Of a DNA stretch of 64,000 bases, positions 11,753 through 25,007 are shown piece after piece. A program made the position numbers and the translations under genes. Below the pieces are notes generated by a model. That model was not told the DNA's origin and made no database searches. It saw only the letters and a list, made by a program, of their open reading frames with translations. The DNA is taken from positions 722,501 to 786,500 of the forward strand of contig JARFJB010000987.1 in NCBI GenBank assembly GCA_036346205.1. The letters run 5' to 3'. Origin of the DNA: Vesta saturnalis (taxonomy: Eukaryota; Arthropoda; Insecta; Coleoptera; Lampyridae). Numbering within the stretch: position 1 is the first letter of the stretch; the number at the start of each line of letters is the position of its first letter.

Positions 11753-11754
<2 letters not shown>

Positions 11755-14700
11755 AATTTTGGTTTCACCAAAGGGTAAGCCACATGTTTTCTTTCAATAT
11801 AATTATAAATAATTTTTAACTACTTTTAGTAGATGGACTCTTCACACTAAATAGCACTAGCTAAAAACTAAATAGGAAAAAAAGCTAAACGTAAAACTTC
11901 TTGGAGCTCGACTTACATCATAGAGGTAAAACTTATTGTCAGAGTATTACTTTGTATTCATTCGTGGTATATTCATTAGTTTCTCCTTCTTTCTTGCGAT
12001 CTTTCTTGCTTCTTGTTACACGTTTCAACTAGATGTTCGAGGCAGCAGGTTTAACCTGTACTCGCCTATACACACCGTAACGAAGGCTGGATCTTGCGGA
12101 TAGCCAGAGATAGATGCTATTTACTCATCGGACAAGGCCAGGCTATTCTAATTATACTATGCTTCCCTTATAACAATGCAAAAGTGGGTACGATAGACGT
12201 TTATAATCAACAACACTGCCTTTTTCGTATACAAGGTACTCCTACAACATAAAAGTGTGTTTTAATAAACGATACCCCCACAGTCAGCAGTAAACAGTTA
12301 CCTTATTAAAATTTTCGTTGTTTACACTTGTTTCGAACTGAGATAAAGGTTATAGTGTATATTGCACTCGAATATCCCTCACGAGTCGAGAATTACTAAA
12401 ATGTCTGTGATTTTTTTTTACTAAAAACGATCGTAACGTTAATTGTTTTGGGTTGGTTAAAATAACCTAATTTCCGCTTACTTTTCTATCATTTCTAGAA
12501 CGACACCCAAACACGTATACTAATGCTGCCGCCCATTTTACTATTTTCACGGGTTACGAGTTTTATCCATTATTTGCGCAGAAGTTGTTAATTTAGTTAT
12601 TATCATACACCGGTTGTCCTTGTATTCTTGTCATTTTACTGCAGTATTTATTTAACAATTACTAGCGGGAAAACATAATTCTCTTGAATCACTCTTTTAG
12701 ATTTAAGTATGTGTTCTGAAATATTTTACATAACTATATTAATACCGATTATTTATAAGAGGTCTATGTAAAAAAAATTTTACGTTTGTGAAACAACGGC
12801 AAGTCAGTTGATACAAAAAGAATTTAAGTCAAAGTATAACGAGGTAGCTTGAATTTTTCCTTTTCAGGTTAACCCTTGACAGTACTTTCAAACAAACCAG
12901 AGAATACAGTTTTTTTTTGTTTTAAAGTTTTTTAACCTTTCAAATTTTTGTTTGCTCAAAAATAATTTTCAACACATAGATATAAAATTAGCTTGCCTGC
13001 GTATTTGATTCGGTCTGAAATATTAATCATTAATTTTGCTAAATTTTTGGTGGATTTAGAAAGAATTGACATGCATATTTAATTAACTTGCCTTGACCTG
13101 TGATGAATTATTAATTGTTAATTATTTATATTGGTCTGTGATAACCGTTTGGTCAAATAGATTTAATGTAAGGTTACCAGGATAATTGTCGTTTGTTTCT
13201 TATTGCTTCCTTTCTTCCCGTTTCAAGCTTTACGGGGTTCTCGCTCATAAAATCATAATTTTCTCTTATTAAAGCTTGTGGCGCTCAAACTTTGCTTATT
13301 ATATTAGTTTCGTGTACTACTACAACTTCTTCCTTTCGTCTCCCTAACCTAAATCAACCTAATAATTATGTACGCTCCAAAACACCCACGCTATCCAAGT
13401 GCTCAACGATTATTTGACCGTTTGACTGAGTTTCTAGCCGAGTTCACTCATTCATTTATATTTATGTTACGTGGTAGGTTAAACACTTGACACGGTGCTG
13501 GTAAAAAAATGTATTTTTTTAATTTTCTGTTTTGTTTTTTGAGATAAGAGATTGTCGCTATATACGGTATAATTCTAATAACCTTACAGGTAGTTTTTAT
13601 TAGAATTTTCAAATATGAGAAACTACACAAATATCCAAGATTATTTTGTTATTCCACAAAATCTGTTAATTGAGTTAAATAAAGCAAGCAATTTATCGGA
13701 AATACTTTTTATTCTAAGTTAAGAACATAATTCAATTTAAGTCTTTGAATAGATATTTGGTATTATTGTTCTGCAGGTATATTATTGCAAGCCTAATTAT
13801 AAAAATTTCATCTGAATTTTCATCATTCTATTACGTAACGCTTGTTAAAGTTGGATTTCTTTGAATGAACTCAAATCGATATCGGTTTTCTGATAATGTT
13901 TCCGAACATTGTAATTTATAGGAATTTTGTTTCATTAATAACATAACATCAACTAATTTTCATAACACAATGATTTTCTTGCAACAAGAAGAAAACTTTA
14001 GATTGCAAAACAAATTCTTATTTACTGTTATTCTATCACATGAAATATTTCGTTTCGCTTTTTTCCGTTATATTTTTGTCTCTATACTTCATAAAAATGA
14101 GAACATACGTTACTTCTATTACCAATAGAAAAGCACACGATTCTTTGTAAGTCGTTTACTCAATGATTGTTCTAGTAAATATGTGGTAATCAAGACACAA
14201 TTTACGATTTAATAGCACATGCTACTACTAACCCTTATGATTATGTTATTTCTCGATTTAGTCAAATGGAATAGTGAAGTAGAACATCGTACGTGGAATT
14301 CTTTTAATAATGCATGTCCAAAAACCATTTCAAAGATCACGTTATCGGAATTTTCATTCGATGCTAAAGCATTTATAGATTGCAATATATTTCTAGATAA
14401 ACCTAATTAATCTACAGTCTGTAGGTAATTGCATCCACACAGCTGGATTAAGGGTGGCTCAAGATTTTCCTCCTTTTCTCTACTTACCTCTATATCTTGA
14501 CATGTTTTCTCATATTGCATTTTCGTTTCCTTCCTTAATTTTACCACTGGAACAATGTTTTCATCTTACGTTCTGAGCATTAAAGGCTTTCGGAATATCT
14601 GCAAGAATTACACTTATTCCTTACTTCTTGTTGTAATTACGTTGCTTTATCTACTAATAACACCGTTTTAATATAGTAACTATATACTATTCGAACATTA

Positions 14701-16499
14701 TACTGTAGGAGTTGTGTTATCTAACATTTTATAGGCTTAACTTTAATCTTTTCCTTTTCTCTAAGTTTTCTTTAGGCTTTTCAAGGTGCCCTGTTGTGTA
14801 TTTGTGTAGCGATGACTTTGGTATGATAAATGATATTACATAAGAATTTATTGTTATAAAGACCTTCCTCTGTTAACCGTGATTTATAAGTTTCCTTGCA
14901 TAAGATATTCAAAATGTTTTATGAGCTTATAAAATCACAGATACAAATTTTCTATTATTTTACGTTTGCTTCACTGCTCTCTGTAAAAGGATGGTTTTAA
15001 GCTCACAGGTGAACGTACAGTACAGATACACACAATGAATTATTATCAAAGCTGTGGATATTTTACTCTTTTTAATAATTACCCCTTTTAGTTTTAAAAT
15101 TTTTAATTTAAGATGTAAAATGCTCAATGACTTTATACGAACAATTCTTGAAGCGTATATTTTTATTTTGTTCTTTTATTAAAGTTGAGTATTTAGCGAT
15201 ATAACAGATAAAGTTTAGGTTATTGAAATCTCTTAAGATTACGTAAATGTTAGGATAACTGAACTTGTTAATTTTGGTTCATCGATTGTGGAAATGAGGT
15301 GTAACGCCTCTGTTAAAATGTGACAATGCATATTCTTCGGCTACGATGGGTGACCGTTAACTGTTGCAATTAGTGACATTTTGATAGATGTAAACCGAAT
15401 TAGATAAAATAGTCCTATATAGAAACAATCTTACACAAATAAATGTATTAGCCGGATTAAATCTTCGGCTAATCCAATTAGCCCTATGGTTCAAATATTT
15501 TTGTCTCTAAATAACAATTACCTATAAAAACAAAATCATCCGCAATGAATGTTGTAATTAATTGGAGGCCACATAAGGCGATTGCACATAGATATTAGCT
15601 GAATGATCTCAGCTCTGGTAATAAATAGTAAAAAGATGTTTAAAGTTAACTTTTGTAATATTGTAATATACGTTTGGCAAAGTAGAATATGGAAATTGTT
15701 ATCTGTTTAAATCTACGCACTATTGTTACCCTCACAATGTGCTGGAACTGCATTCAGAACCATGCCAGATGTCATAGTAATCATTTAATGTCCGTATTTT
15801 CAAAATCTGGTTTGATAGAATTATCTATAGTAATTAATTGAACTATTTTCTGATTGGTGAAAATCTTTATGCTGATTAGAACGTTTTGAGATGGTAGCGT
15901 GTTTATATTATTAGAATGTCAATTAAGATTAATGTAAACAAGATAAAACGCTGCTTTCTAAAGGCAGGCTGGATGGATATTTCCCAGCCCCCTACCACGT
16001 TTTATTCATGCCAGTCACACTCCACCATATTCTAGTGTTTTAGACGTACGTGATGTAACCTTTTAATTATTATGATGTATATCAACATTTTCACCTTATA
16101 ATTAGTATGAATTAACAAGTACTTGCTCAAATAATAATTTTTTAATTAACTTAAATTGTGTGGATCTATCGATTTAGCCAACAAGGGCTTGTATTTATAG
16201 TAATCCAATATAATTATTAAATGGTTACTAAGTATCCGTGTTTGTTTGGGAAAATTTGTGACCTTTGTCTCATCTCTAAAATGCTCCTAAATAATTATAA
16301 TTTTAGGATCATCTTCACGTCAACCGTTTGGAGCCTTGGAAACATTCTTAACTGGAGTTGGCCGGTGCCGCATCCGAAAGTATCTAAGGATGATTAGAGA
16401 ATACCCTTAGCCGCGGATACCTAACGAAACCACTTCCAGTGTCAATCGAGATGCGTAACAGTTTCCGAACATCTGTTTTTTTTTAACAATTGTGGTCAT
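11753..16499. other. Long AT-rich non-coding stretch
   Basis: I found no domain, RNA gene or well-formed repeat in this interval. Open frames are short (60-63 residues) and have no recognisable content. Confidence 0.45.
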
Positions 16500-17910
16500 G
16501 AACAGGTTAAGTTTGATCTACCGTGCTCAAGCACTCAGTAATACTTAAGAAAATAGGTAAGGGGATCTTGAATTGCCCAGAGATGCTTATGAACGGTTAC
16601 ATTAAATTTTTTCATATCATAAGTGATAGGAAAATAGAAAATAGGGAGATCATTCCGGACTTTAGAAGCCGTGTAGAAGAATGTGGATTGCGCCCGTTTG
16701 ATACTATACGTAAAGTTTTGTACTGCACATTGATGATGTGAACTAGCGAACTTTTAGCAAAGGTGGCCCAATATGGTACCAAGAATGTAATTCAGCAGAT
16801 CAATAGCCATTGTAATACCGATAATGCAAAGGAAGAACAGAAACGATTCTTCAGAATTGATAGAAGTTAAGGATGGGTCATTTATAAGCCTAATCGTTCT
16901 TTTTTGAATATGATCAACGTAATCGGGAGCATGTTGGGAAACACCGACCAGACGTGAGGATTATGTTTTAAATGAGGTCGAATTTAGGCCTTATACAGCA
17001 GAAAGAGTTGTCGGGAGGTAAAGTACACCTTAGATCTGGACGAAAAGCCTATTTTGCGAGTAGCTAGTTTAGTAGCTGACAGAACCTATGAACCAGAACC
17101 AGAATAAGAGGGTCTGAAAACTTAAAATCTGAGCCATTCATCCATACAATAGGAAATGATCGATCGGTGGACACAAAGCACCACTGAGCTTTATTAGCAT
17201 TAAAATTAACTATTTTAATACCTCCTGATTCAAGGGTGCGTTGAATGTATTGGTTAATTGAAATTTCAGCGTTACGGTCTAGATTTGCGGTAGAAGATGG
17301 ATTACCATTGTGAGTAGACTGAGATGAACTACATAAAGAGTGCTGTCGTCAGCAAACCAATAGACCAGGTTTGTTGTTGAAGAAATATCATTTATGTGTA
17401 GCAGAAAAGGTGTAGGCGCTATTACTTATCCCTATGGCACGCCCGCGTTAATGGCAACTTCTTTTTAAAAAAAAACCATCAACTACGACACGTATTCAAG
17501 TAAAGTAGAAACCAAATTGAATAACGGCGTATTATTTGACCCAAACTAGATGAGTCTGGCAAGTAAACACTTATGCCAAACTTGGTCAAACGCTTTTGGG
17601 ATATCTAAAGCGACTACAACTATTTCACCGGATTGTTCTAATGTATTGTTCCATACTTGGGTCTCACATTTGAAATAAGATCATCAGCAGTTGCTGATTG
17701 ACGGCTTTTTCCATGATTTTAAACAAAATGGAAGTGATAGCAATTAGTCGTTAGTTGGACCGGTCGGTCTTATCGCCTCTTTTTGGGAACAGGTTGTACA
17801 CTTACTAACTTCCACAATGAGGGATATTCCCAGAAGACATAGAGATGGAATAAAACTTAGATAGAACTAGTACTAGTTAAACAATAGCTGCCGTCTGAGC
17901 CAGTCGCTTA
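16500..17910 (-). pseudogene. Very decayed non-LTR reverse transcriptase relic
   Basis: Reading the minus strand from about 17,880 gives, across several frames, the order of blocks of a Jockey/CR1-group reverse transcriptase: a K(R/K)GD-type start with an LIAITSILFKIMEK segment, then ALDIPKAFDQVWHKCLLARL (equivalent to LD-KAFD-VWH), an AGVP-G block near 17,440, and LHINDIS followed by WFADDSTLY near 17,355-17,390, which preserves the FADD catalytic motif. C-terminal blocks resembling YNS-FYTASKVRNDLP occur near 16,640-16,720. Many frameshifts and stops show a very old insertion. No long open frame marks it, so it is easy to miss. Confidence 0.65.
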
Positions 17911-18541
17911 TTGAAACCATGCGTACCGAGGATCGATTCCGTTATATTATAGTATTTTTAAGTCAATAAATCATTTTTTTTTCATTTCATATATGCTTTG
18001 TTAATTTGCATAACGTACGGGATCAATCATACGCTTCCCTTGTATTGGAGTATTTCATCGGGCAGATTGCATTGAGTGCAAATACGTAAATAGGTATTAT
18101 CGAACATGTACTATCAATGAAACGAATACATCATATATTTTCGGTAGCTGAGTTCAGTATCGGTATTATGATTAAGGCAATTTAAAAAAAAAATTGACTT
18201 TTACAATAAATTAAGCATTATCTTGGAGTAAGAACTTCGAGAGGTAAACCATTTAGTCTCAAATACAACCGGCAGTTAAGAAAAATGGCATTTTTACGGT
18301 TGTAAAATATTTGATTGGCTATTTACAGTAACGAAATTTGCAAAAGCGTTGGTAATAAATACCGGATCAAAATTTGATTAAGGTAAAACCAATTTAATGC
18401 AAGGTTCTGGCCATTTTGAATTATGAAGCATAATATGAACTAGCGTAATTTTATTTTAAAATACCAAACCACGTGTCGGATTAAAGAGTTGAACGTTATG
18501 TGCTGAATCACTAGGTGTATTATGACAGAAGTAGTTTTACT

Positions 18542-18620
<79 letters not shown>

Positions 18621-20518
18621 TTAAGTTTAAAGTAATTCTGGAACATTAGTTTTTTTACGAAAAGAATTGTTACGCTATAAGCGTATGTTTTTTGCATGTT
18701 TATAAAGGGAATAACAACACTCGATGCACAACATGATTGCAGTGTGAAATGTGATATTTACCGATAAGCGAACTAAGGAATAGAAGCGACCTTTGTTACG
18801 CGACATTACATAAGTGGTTATCACAAACTTTTAAGTTAATTATAGTGAAAACAGTACACTGATTAGCTGAACGTAATTAATTCTGAGTAACAACTTTTAC
18901 TTAATCTTGCATATTCAAATTAATTTTAGGAAGGTAGAATTTAAGTAGCTCAGGCAGACAGGATATTTTTTTGTAGTTTTTTGCAAAGTGCATCTGAAAA
19001 ATTACAGAAATTAACGCTTATTAACAGCGGCCTTAAATTTGTTTTTTTTTTGTTTAATTTAATTTAAAGGATATTAATAATTCCTCTCATTGCGTTTTCA
19101 GAATAAACAAGAAAAAATTAATTTAAGTTCCACTTACAGAGATACCCAAATTTATATTTATTATTGATTAATACTCCTTTATACTCAAAAATTGCTTATT
19201 TTTTATTATGAGTAGATGGAGAAAATTTGTGCATTGATAGTGGAGCAGTAATTTAGTTAGATTTCAGACATATTTATTGTGGTATTTTGATTATCACTAG
19301 ATCTGGTCTATTGCAATCAGTAGTATTATTTGTTATTATTTGAGGATTACTATACAATGATTCCAAATCTCACAATTAATTGGTATGCTTGTTTTCACCA
19401 GAAAGTGAACATAGCCTGTTTCCTATGAAAGAATAAATGCACTCATACTGTTCCTTTTATCTACGCTTTTCGTCATCTGGTACACTGACGCGTAGCCACT
19501 AATCAAGTACGCCACGCAAATGTATTATTCAATTTCAATAAATGACATTCACTTAGCTAGTCGTGAAATAAATATTTAGACACAACCGTAAACCATCCTG
19601 CGGAGCACTCTTTAGATATAAACTCTGCGAAATCAAAAATATTATTAGAGAATTGCAACAATACTTTATCTAGAAAACGGATGTTCCCGATTATAAATAT
19701 TAAGATCTGTGAATCGAAATTAGGGTTTGTAGATAATTCCAGAAATCTAGTACTAACAACTGATACCAACTTAAGATTTGAATAACAAAAGATGTGTTCA
19801 AAAGGCTTTCACTAATTACCCTTGCATATCTGAATTTAAAGGTCTGCTATCCTATAACTCCAAAATAACACTTAGTAGGACTTTCGTTCTATCCCAATTT
19901 ACGTTGTGTACTTCTGTGTATAGTCCTTATGTATTATGTAACTAAGGAAGCTAAGCGGAGAGTTTGAGTCATTCAAAATGCTCGGGTATGCCTAATTTAC
20001 GGAATAGGAATAAAAAAGTATCTGCATAGTTCGCAAGAGTTAAATATGATTCCATGGCGTAATACGGAAATACTCTTCTACTGGATTCTTTTGGCTTATT
20101 TCACAAAATTTTGTGAGTATGTTTTGTTAGTATGTTTATAGAAAACAACGCCCTATCTATACAAGAAAATTTGATTCAGAACGGACGGGCCCAATGTTGA
20201 CACCTAATGACAACGTTTAATTACCATACCAAGCAGAACTAAAGCGCATTCTAAAGATCTTTTAATTTAGTTTAAGTTTAAAAGAGATATTGTAAGGTTA
20301 TCTTGATGCACCCTGTATGTGTAGTATTTTGATAACGTATGTAACGTGTTTTGAATGTACCTGAAGTTAGTTTGCACGAAAATAATTTTTTTTGTGTATG
20401 CGTAGTGTAAGTTGGTGTAAATGATACGACACTGGAATTTAGTGAGGCATTAGTTATCGTGTGAAGAAATATTTGAATGCTGTAGAAAAATTTTCGTGCT
20501 GAAAGCGTTAGATTTGGT
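17911..20518. other. AT-rich non-coding DNA with a (TA)n tract
   Basis: Apart from the (TA)n microsatellite at 18545-18616 I see no feature. The open frames around 18440-18697 and 19557-19769 have no recognisable domain, and the first is produced largely by the TA tract. Confidence 0.45.
18545..18616. repeat. (TA)n microsatellite
   Basis: About 72 bp of TA dinucleotides. Confidence 0.97.
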
Positions 20519-21440
20519 TCAGAAATAATGTTTTGAGTAAATTTTTATGGATACAGTACTGGTAACACTACTGGTCTTTTTGCTACTGTGTATTAATGAA
20601 TTTTGACTAAAGAAATAGGTGTATACGTGTGAGTGTGTGAGTTTATGATATATTGATATTTTATTAAAGTGCAGTAAGGAATGTGTATGCATATTTTTGT
20701 TTGTAGAAATTTTTTTAATATGGTGCAATAGGAGAATTTGTTCAAGAATAAAGTTGATAGAATGTGAGGGAGTTCGCTAAGTTGTGCGGAAATAGAATTC
20801 GTCCACATGTGAGATTTGCATAGAAAGTTGAGATATAATCTGGTTAATCTACAGTGTGAGTGTAATTGCAATTGATGATTTCTTCGGAAACTTTTCAGTG
20901 AATTTACAGAGTAATTCAAGATGGCTACGTTTATTTCGCATCGTTGGCGTCTTCTTCCACGATGGAACCTTCGACGCGGTAAAGAAACGCATGAAATACT
21001 CAATTGGGATTAGTGAATTTTGATCTTAGCGCGAATTTATTGTGACGTATTGGCAATATGGCGGCAGAAGGAATATAAGCGAGTGTCAAAATTTGAGGGG
21101 TTAGTTAGTTGGTTAGAGATTTTAGATAGTTGAAGCAGAGCTTGAGTAAAGGTCACGCGGGCTGCATAAACATTGGAATGGTTAAGGTCGGAGTTTATTT
21201 GTGAAAATTATTGTTACCATAGCATGTATAGCGACTGCATTGACCCATAAGGGGATAAATCGTATAGACATTCACAAATGAACAATTTAATATATTGTAA
21301 GTTGAAGGAAAACATTAGTAATTTTCTTCAAGGAATAAATCGTGCTTAGGCAAATTAGAAGTTAACACAAAAAATATTTTGTTATTAGTGTTCAATTGTG
21401 GGACGCGTGACCTAATATTATTATAAATAATTAATTATTA
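20519..21440. other. Unassigned region with a weak candidate first exon
   Basis: On the plus strand an ATG in a good context (CAAGATGGC, about 20,930) opens a 30-codon frame rich in Arg and Trp that meets a possible splice donor (CGCG followed by GTAAAG) near 20,980. A second ATGGCGGC-type motif and a GAATATAAGC box follow at about 21,058-21,080. These resemble promoter or first-exon elements, but no downstream exon can be identified. Minus-strand frames here have no known domain. Confidence 0.2.
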
Positions 21441-21441
21441 A

Positions 21442-21942
21442 TAATACCAACAATATCCGTTTAATTGCGCCTCTATATACCTTACAAGCAAGAATTATTA
21501 GAGAAGCAGTTGAAATTGAAAGAAGACCAAACGCCCTCAATAAACGAGATGACACTTCTAGAATGCCACAAATTTGCAAGAATATCATTAAACAAGTTGA
21601 TTCTACATTTCAACCAACTCCAAATCTTCCAGAAATTTCAAACACTTATGCTGCAACTATTCCTGGCGTCCCCACTTCTGCACCTTCTACATCACATACT
21701 AGACCAACTACCCGAAGTCAAACACACTCGTCCAGATTAAAATTAAATTAGTTACCTTGTTTCATATTTTGTACTTGTTAAAATAGTTACCTTATTTCAA
21801 TTTCTGTAATTGTCAAATAAATTCTTGACAAAGGGAACAAAGGACGTTCCCGAAACGTTGAATTAATTTTACGTTTATTTACACAAGTTTTATAGAAAAA
21901 TTGTCTTATTTAAACATGAATACTTGTGGAAATCTAAATAGA

Positions 21943-21945
<3 letters not shown>
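21442..21945 (+). mobile_element. Penelope-like 3' fragment, second copy
   Basis: A 5'-truncated copy of the same Penelope-like family as at 4931-5950, here on the plus strand. It starts abruptly inside the region after the GIY-YIG core and retains only the Ser/Thr/Pro-rich C-terminus (plus-strand frame ending at 21,751 with RLKLN and stop), the 3' UTR, and one pseudo-LTR-like 3' end (about 21,805-21,945), followed directly by a (TA)n tract. The coding part differs from the first copy at only a few residues (for example ICKNIIK versus IWKNIIK). Neither RT nor endonuclease core is present, so it is a dead-on-arrival copy. Confidence 0.85.
21811..21885 (+). other. Hammerhead-ribozyme-like fold in Penelope pseudo-LTR
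   Basis: GGGAAC (21,833-21,838) can pair with GTTCCC (21,846-21,851), followed immediately by GAAAC, the layout of hammerhead stem II plus the conserved GAAA. ACGT (21,855-21,858) can pair with ACGT (21,871-21,874) as stem III, and AAATA upstream can pair with TATTT downstream as part of stem I. The CUGANGA box is represented by TTGACAA, so two core positions (3 and 8) differ from consensus in a way that could still pair. Penelope-like elements are known to carry hammerhead motifs in their pseudo-LTRs. Equivalent copies lie at about 4,960-5,030 (minus) and 5,840-5,915 (plus). Activity is uncertain. Confidence 0.35.

Positions 21946-21988
<43 letters not shown>
21946..21988. repeat. (TA)n microsatellite
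   Basis: TA tract at the 3' end of the second Penelope-like copy, matching the arrangement seen at the first copy. Confidence 0.95.
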
Positions 21989-21992
<4 letters not shown>

Positions 21993-24744
21993 TTTTCGTG
22001 GTTGCGCAGAAGTATATTGCGCATGTTGCGCCGTAACTTATATGGGTTTCATTTCCAAGTTACATTAAGTTACATAAAAATCTTAACATTGGTTAGAACT
22101 TTTCATTACAATATTAAGATTATAATTATTATCCTTAACTTTTTGTAACAAAATAATCGCCACAAGGAAGTAGCAACCCTGCCTGCCCATGTTTAACACC
22201 CTGTATCTCAAAAACTGTCCATTAGATCTCGTTGTGTCCATAATTCTTACCTAAGAAAAGGTTCTAAAAGACATGCTATAAATGATGTGCACAGATGGGA
22301 TCAGGACATCATGCACTAAATTATACTAAATTTTCAGCCAATTCGACTAGGACTCTTTTTCCACATGGACCGTGCGTCATTCTTTTCGATAGTAATTTGC
22401 AAAGCCCCAGACCGTTTGACTTCATTGGCATTGTATAATTTTCAATTACATTTAATCTCACCAGGATCTGCTAAAATGCTGTTTGAAGTAGTATATAACA
22501 TTCCGTTTCGTAGTCTATTTAGTTTGTTTTTTTTTTTTGGTTAGAGAATCAAACGATAAAAAATATGATAAGATGTTTTAAGTATAAAAATTTTACATGA
22601 AGTTGGAAATTATTTAAAGGTTGTTTAAACTTATGGAATTAACATGTTATTATATTTTCAATGTACCATAGTAGATTGCAGTGTAATTCTGTTTTTCAAT
22701 TTGAAACGATATTAATGTTCACTGCCAGCTGTAAACCTTTTTGGGTTATATGCTGTTTTAGAGTCCCAGAACAATCCAAGTATTAATTAATTAATGCATG
22801 TTAATTGTAATTCAGTGAAAGATAAAAGTTTTGGACTAAGTACACCGCGTTACGTTAATCTGATTTCTATGTATGTTTTACGCAATCTTGTCTAGTGTAT
22901 ATAACTTTTAAAATAGGTTTGAAATTTTACTTGTAAGCGTAACTTAGTTTGTGGTTCTAATTATTTGACTTTCTAAAAGCTTTTTCAAGTTAAGCGTGGA
23001 AATGACTGCGTTAGAACAAAATATTTTGTTAAATGCATACTCATGAAAATTATTTTATTTATTTAACTCACTAAATCCTCTTTTTGATTGAAATTCTCTT
23101 TGAATTGTTTAACCAAGTTTGCTTAGCAAGTACCCACCATTAATTTTAGACAGTTCAGATCTATTCTCCTGTGCAAACCGGCCATTAAACACGATCTTTC
23201 TTTTTACAAAAATAAAACTTATTTGCCCTGAAAGGAAAAAAAAAGTTTTTTCGATAAATAGAGCAATGTAAGAGAAATTGCGTTTTTGTGTTTTAAATTT
23301 AAAGCTTTAGACGTAACACGTGTTTAGGTAAAGAAAACACCTTCGAGAATACACTAACTAGTAAAAACTCTACCCGTACAAATAAATGTTCAATACTTCC
23401 ATATTACCCCACAAGCAACACAAAAATTACCTTCTTCTGTATAATTATTATATAATTTTAGACCCTACATGATATTACTTTCACGCTGTATCCAAGTTAT
23501 AGCATGTGTCACGTATTATTACCCTGCTGTCTGGTTATTTGAAATGTGACATAACTGAATATAATTGTCATTTATAGTCTAAATGATATTCGAGAACTAT
23601 AAAATGACACATATTACAAATTTTTGTCATCTTGTTAACTAAACAAGTGTTTTTTAATACCCCAACCACGGAGAACTGAGATGTTCAATTTTATATTACA
23701 TTTACTTTTAATGTACTCAGTCACGTAACGCCTAACTGCTTCCATTTGTCATCATGTCTTTTGCGTGTTTTTAGTAGTAGCCTCATGAATCTCAAGGCAC
23801 TTCTATTTTGTCATCTAAAAACGTATATTCGAGTCCCTTTTATATAAAGGTACCAAACTCAAATATATGTATTTCTTACTCTTATATAGATTTTCTTAAG
23901 TCAGAAAATGGTAGAAAAGAAAATCCTTTAATACAGAATATTCACCTAACGGTAGCAAGGAATGTCACGTAAAAGACCGCAGATTCGTAATATAAACATA
24001 TCAAAATTTCATATAAACAAGATGTTATATATGTATAAAGCTTACATTTCAACGTTATGTAATTTAGTGGATTCTGGCTCTCCAACATGACAAACTTAGG
24101 AATGAATGCAAAAAATTTAAGTTTATCATATTCTTTCGTCTTCTACAATTCTTAGGAAAAAATTTGTGCCATCTTGAAAATATAGAAACGTAGTTTTAAA
24201 GTACCGGGTGGCCAGATAAGAATGCAAAGTGTTGTTTCTCGGAAACTATTCGTCGTAGAGAGTTGCGGTAAAAAATTTTATTATGAAAGTGGCCAAAAAA
24301 GACCGTGGTTAATATTTTCAAATTTGCAAGATAACCGCCAGGGGGTGTAACTGCATCCTAAACTTTTAAAGTGAATTTTTACTGAAATTCACCTAGTAAA
24401 TTTGCCAAATAATTATATGCTTTTTAAAGGTCCGCTTTATTCAAGTAATTTTTGTTTGACGTATCTATTAAAATAAAGTGGTGGAGGGTGATTCAGTGAT
24501 TTATTAAATAAACAGCTGTAACTCCTAAATGACTGAAGTTAGTTTAATAAACTTAGTCTCATTGGAAAGAGCATTTATTGCTCCATCAAATCCATCTTAC
24601 CTGTAATATGCCTAATTTTTAGAGATGCCGCTAGAGCGCGTTTTTTGATATAATATCAGAAAATTGCAAAAGTGAAATGAAATCATCCCTAAATAGGTTA
24701 GTGAAAACTGCATCTCGATATCTGATTCCTACCCTAAAATATCG
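21989..24744. other. AT-rich non-coding DNA
   Basis: No gene recognised. The segment at about 24,203 starting TACCGGGTGGCCAG, and the one at about 24,486 starting GAGGGTGATTCA, resemble terminal sequences of small mariner-type elements, but matching partners were not found. Confidence 0.4.
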
Positions 24745-25007
24745 AAGAAATAAAATTTAGTTATTATAAAATTTGAAAAAGTCGATATTACACCGGTATT
24801 TATTCTTATTTATTTGTCTTTTTTCAAGATTCAAAAAATTAAAAAAAAAACATGTAGGGGCTTAATAATCAATGCATAGAATATGCAAGTGCAGAATAGG
24901 CAGAATATTAGGAGTAGGTCATTGAGAAAAAATAAATACCTAAAATCAAGTTATAAACAAATATTAAATTTTGACTGTGTAATTTATGTTTGTTGCGCAC
25001 TACCTAC

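Noticed and set aside
11538..11753. Open frame ending in a Tyr-Ile repeat
   Set aside because: Its C-terminus is a translated (TA)n tract.
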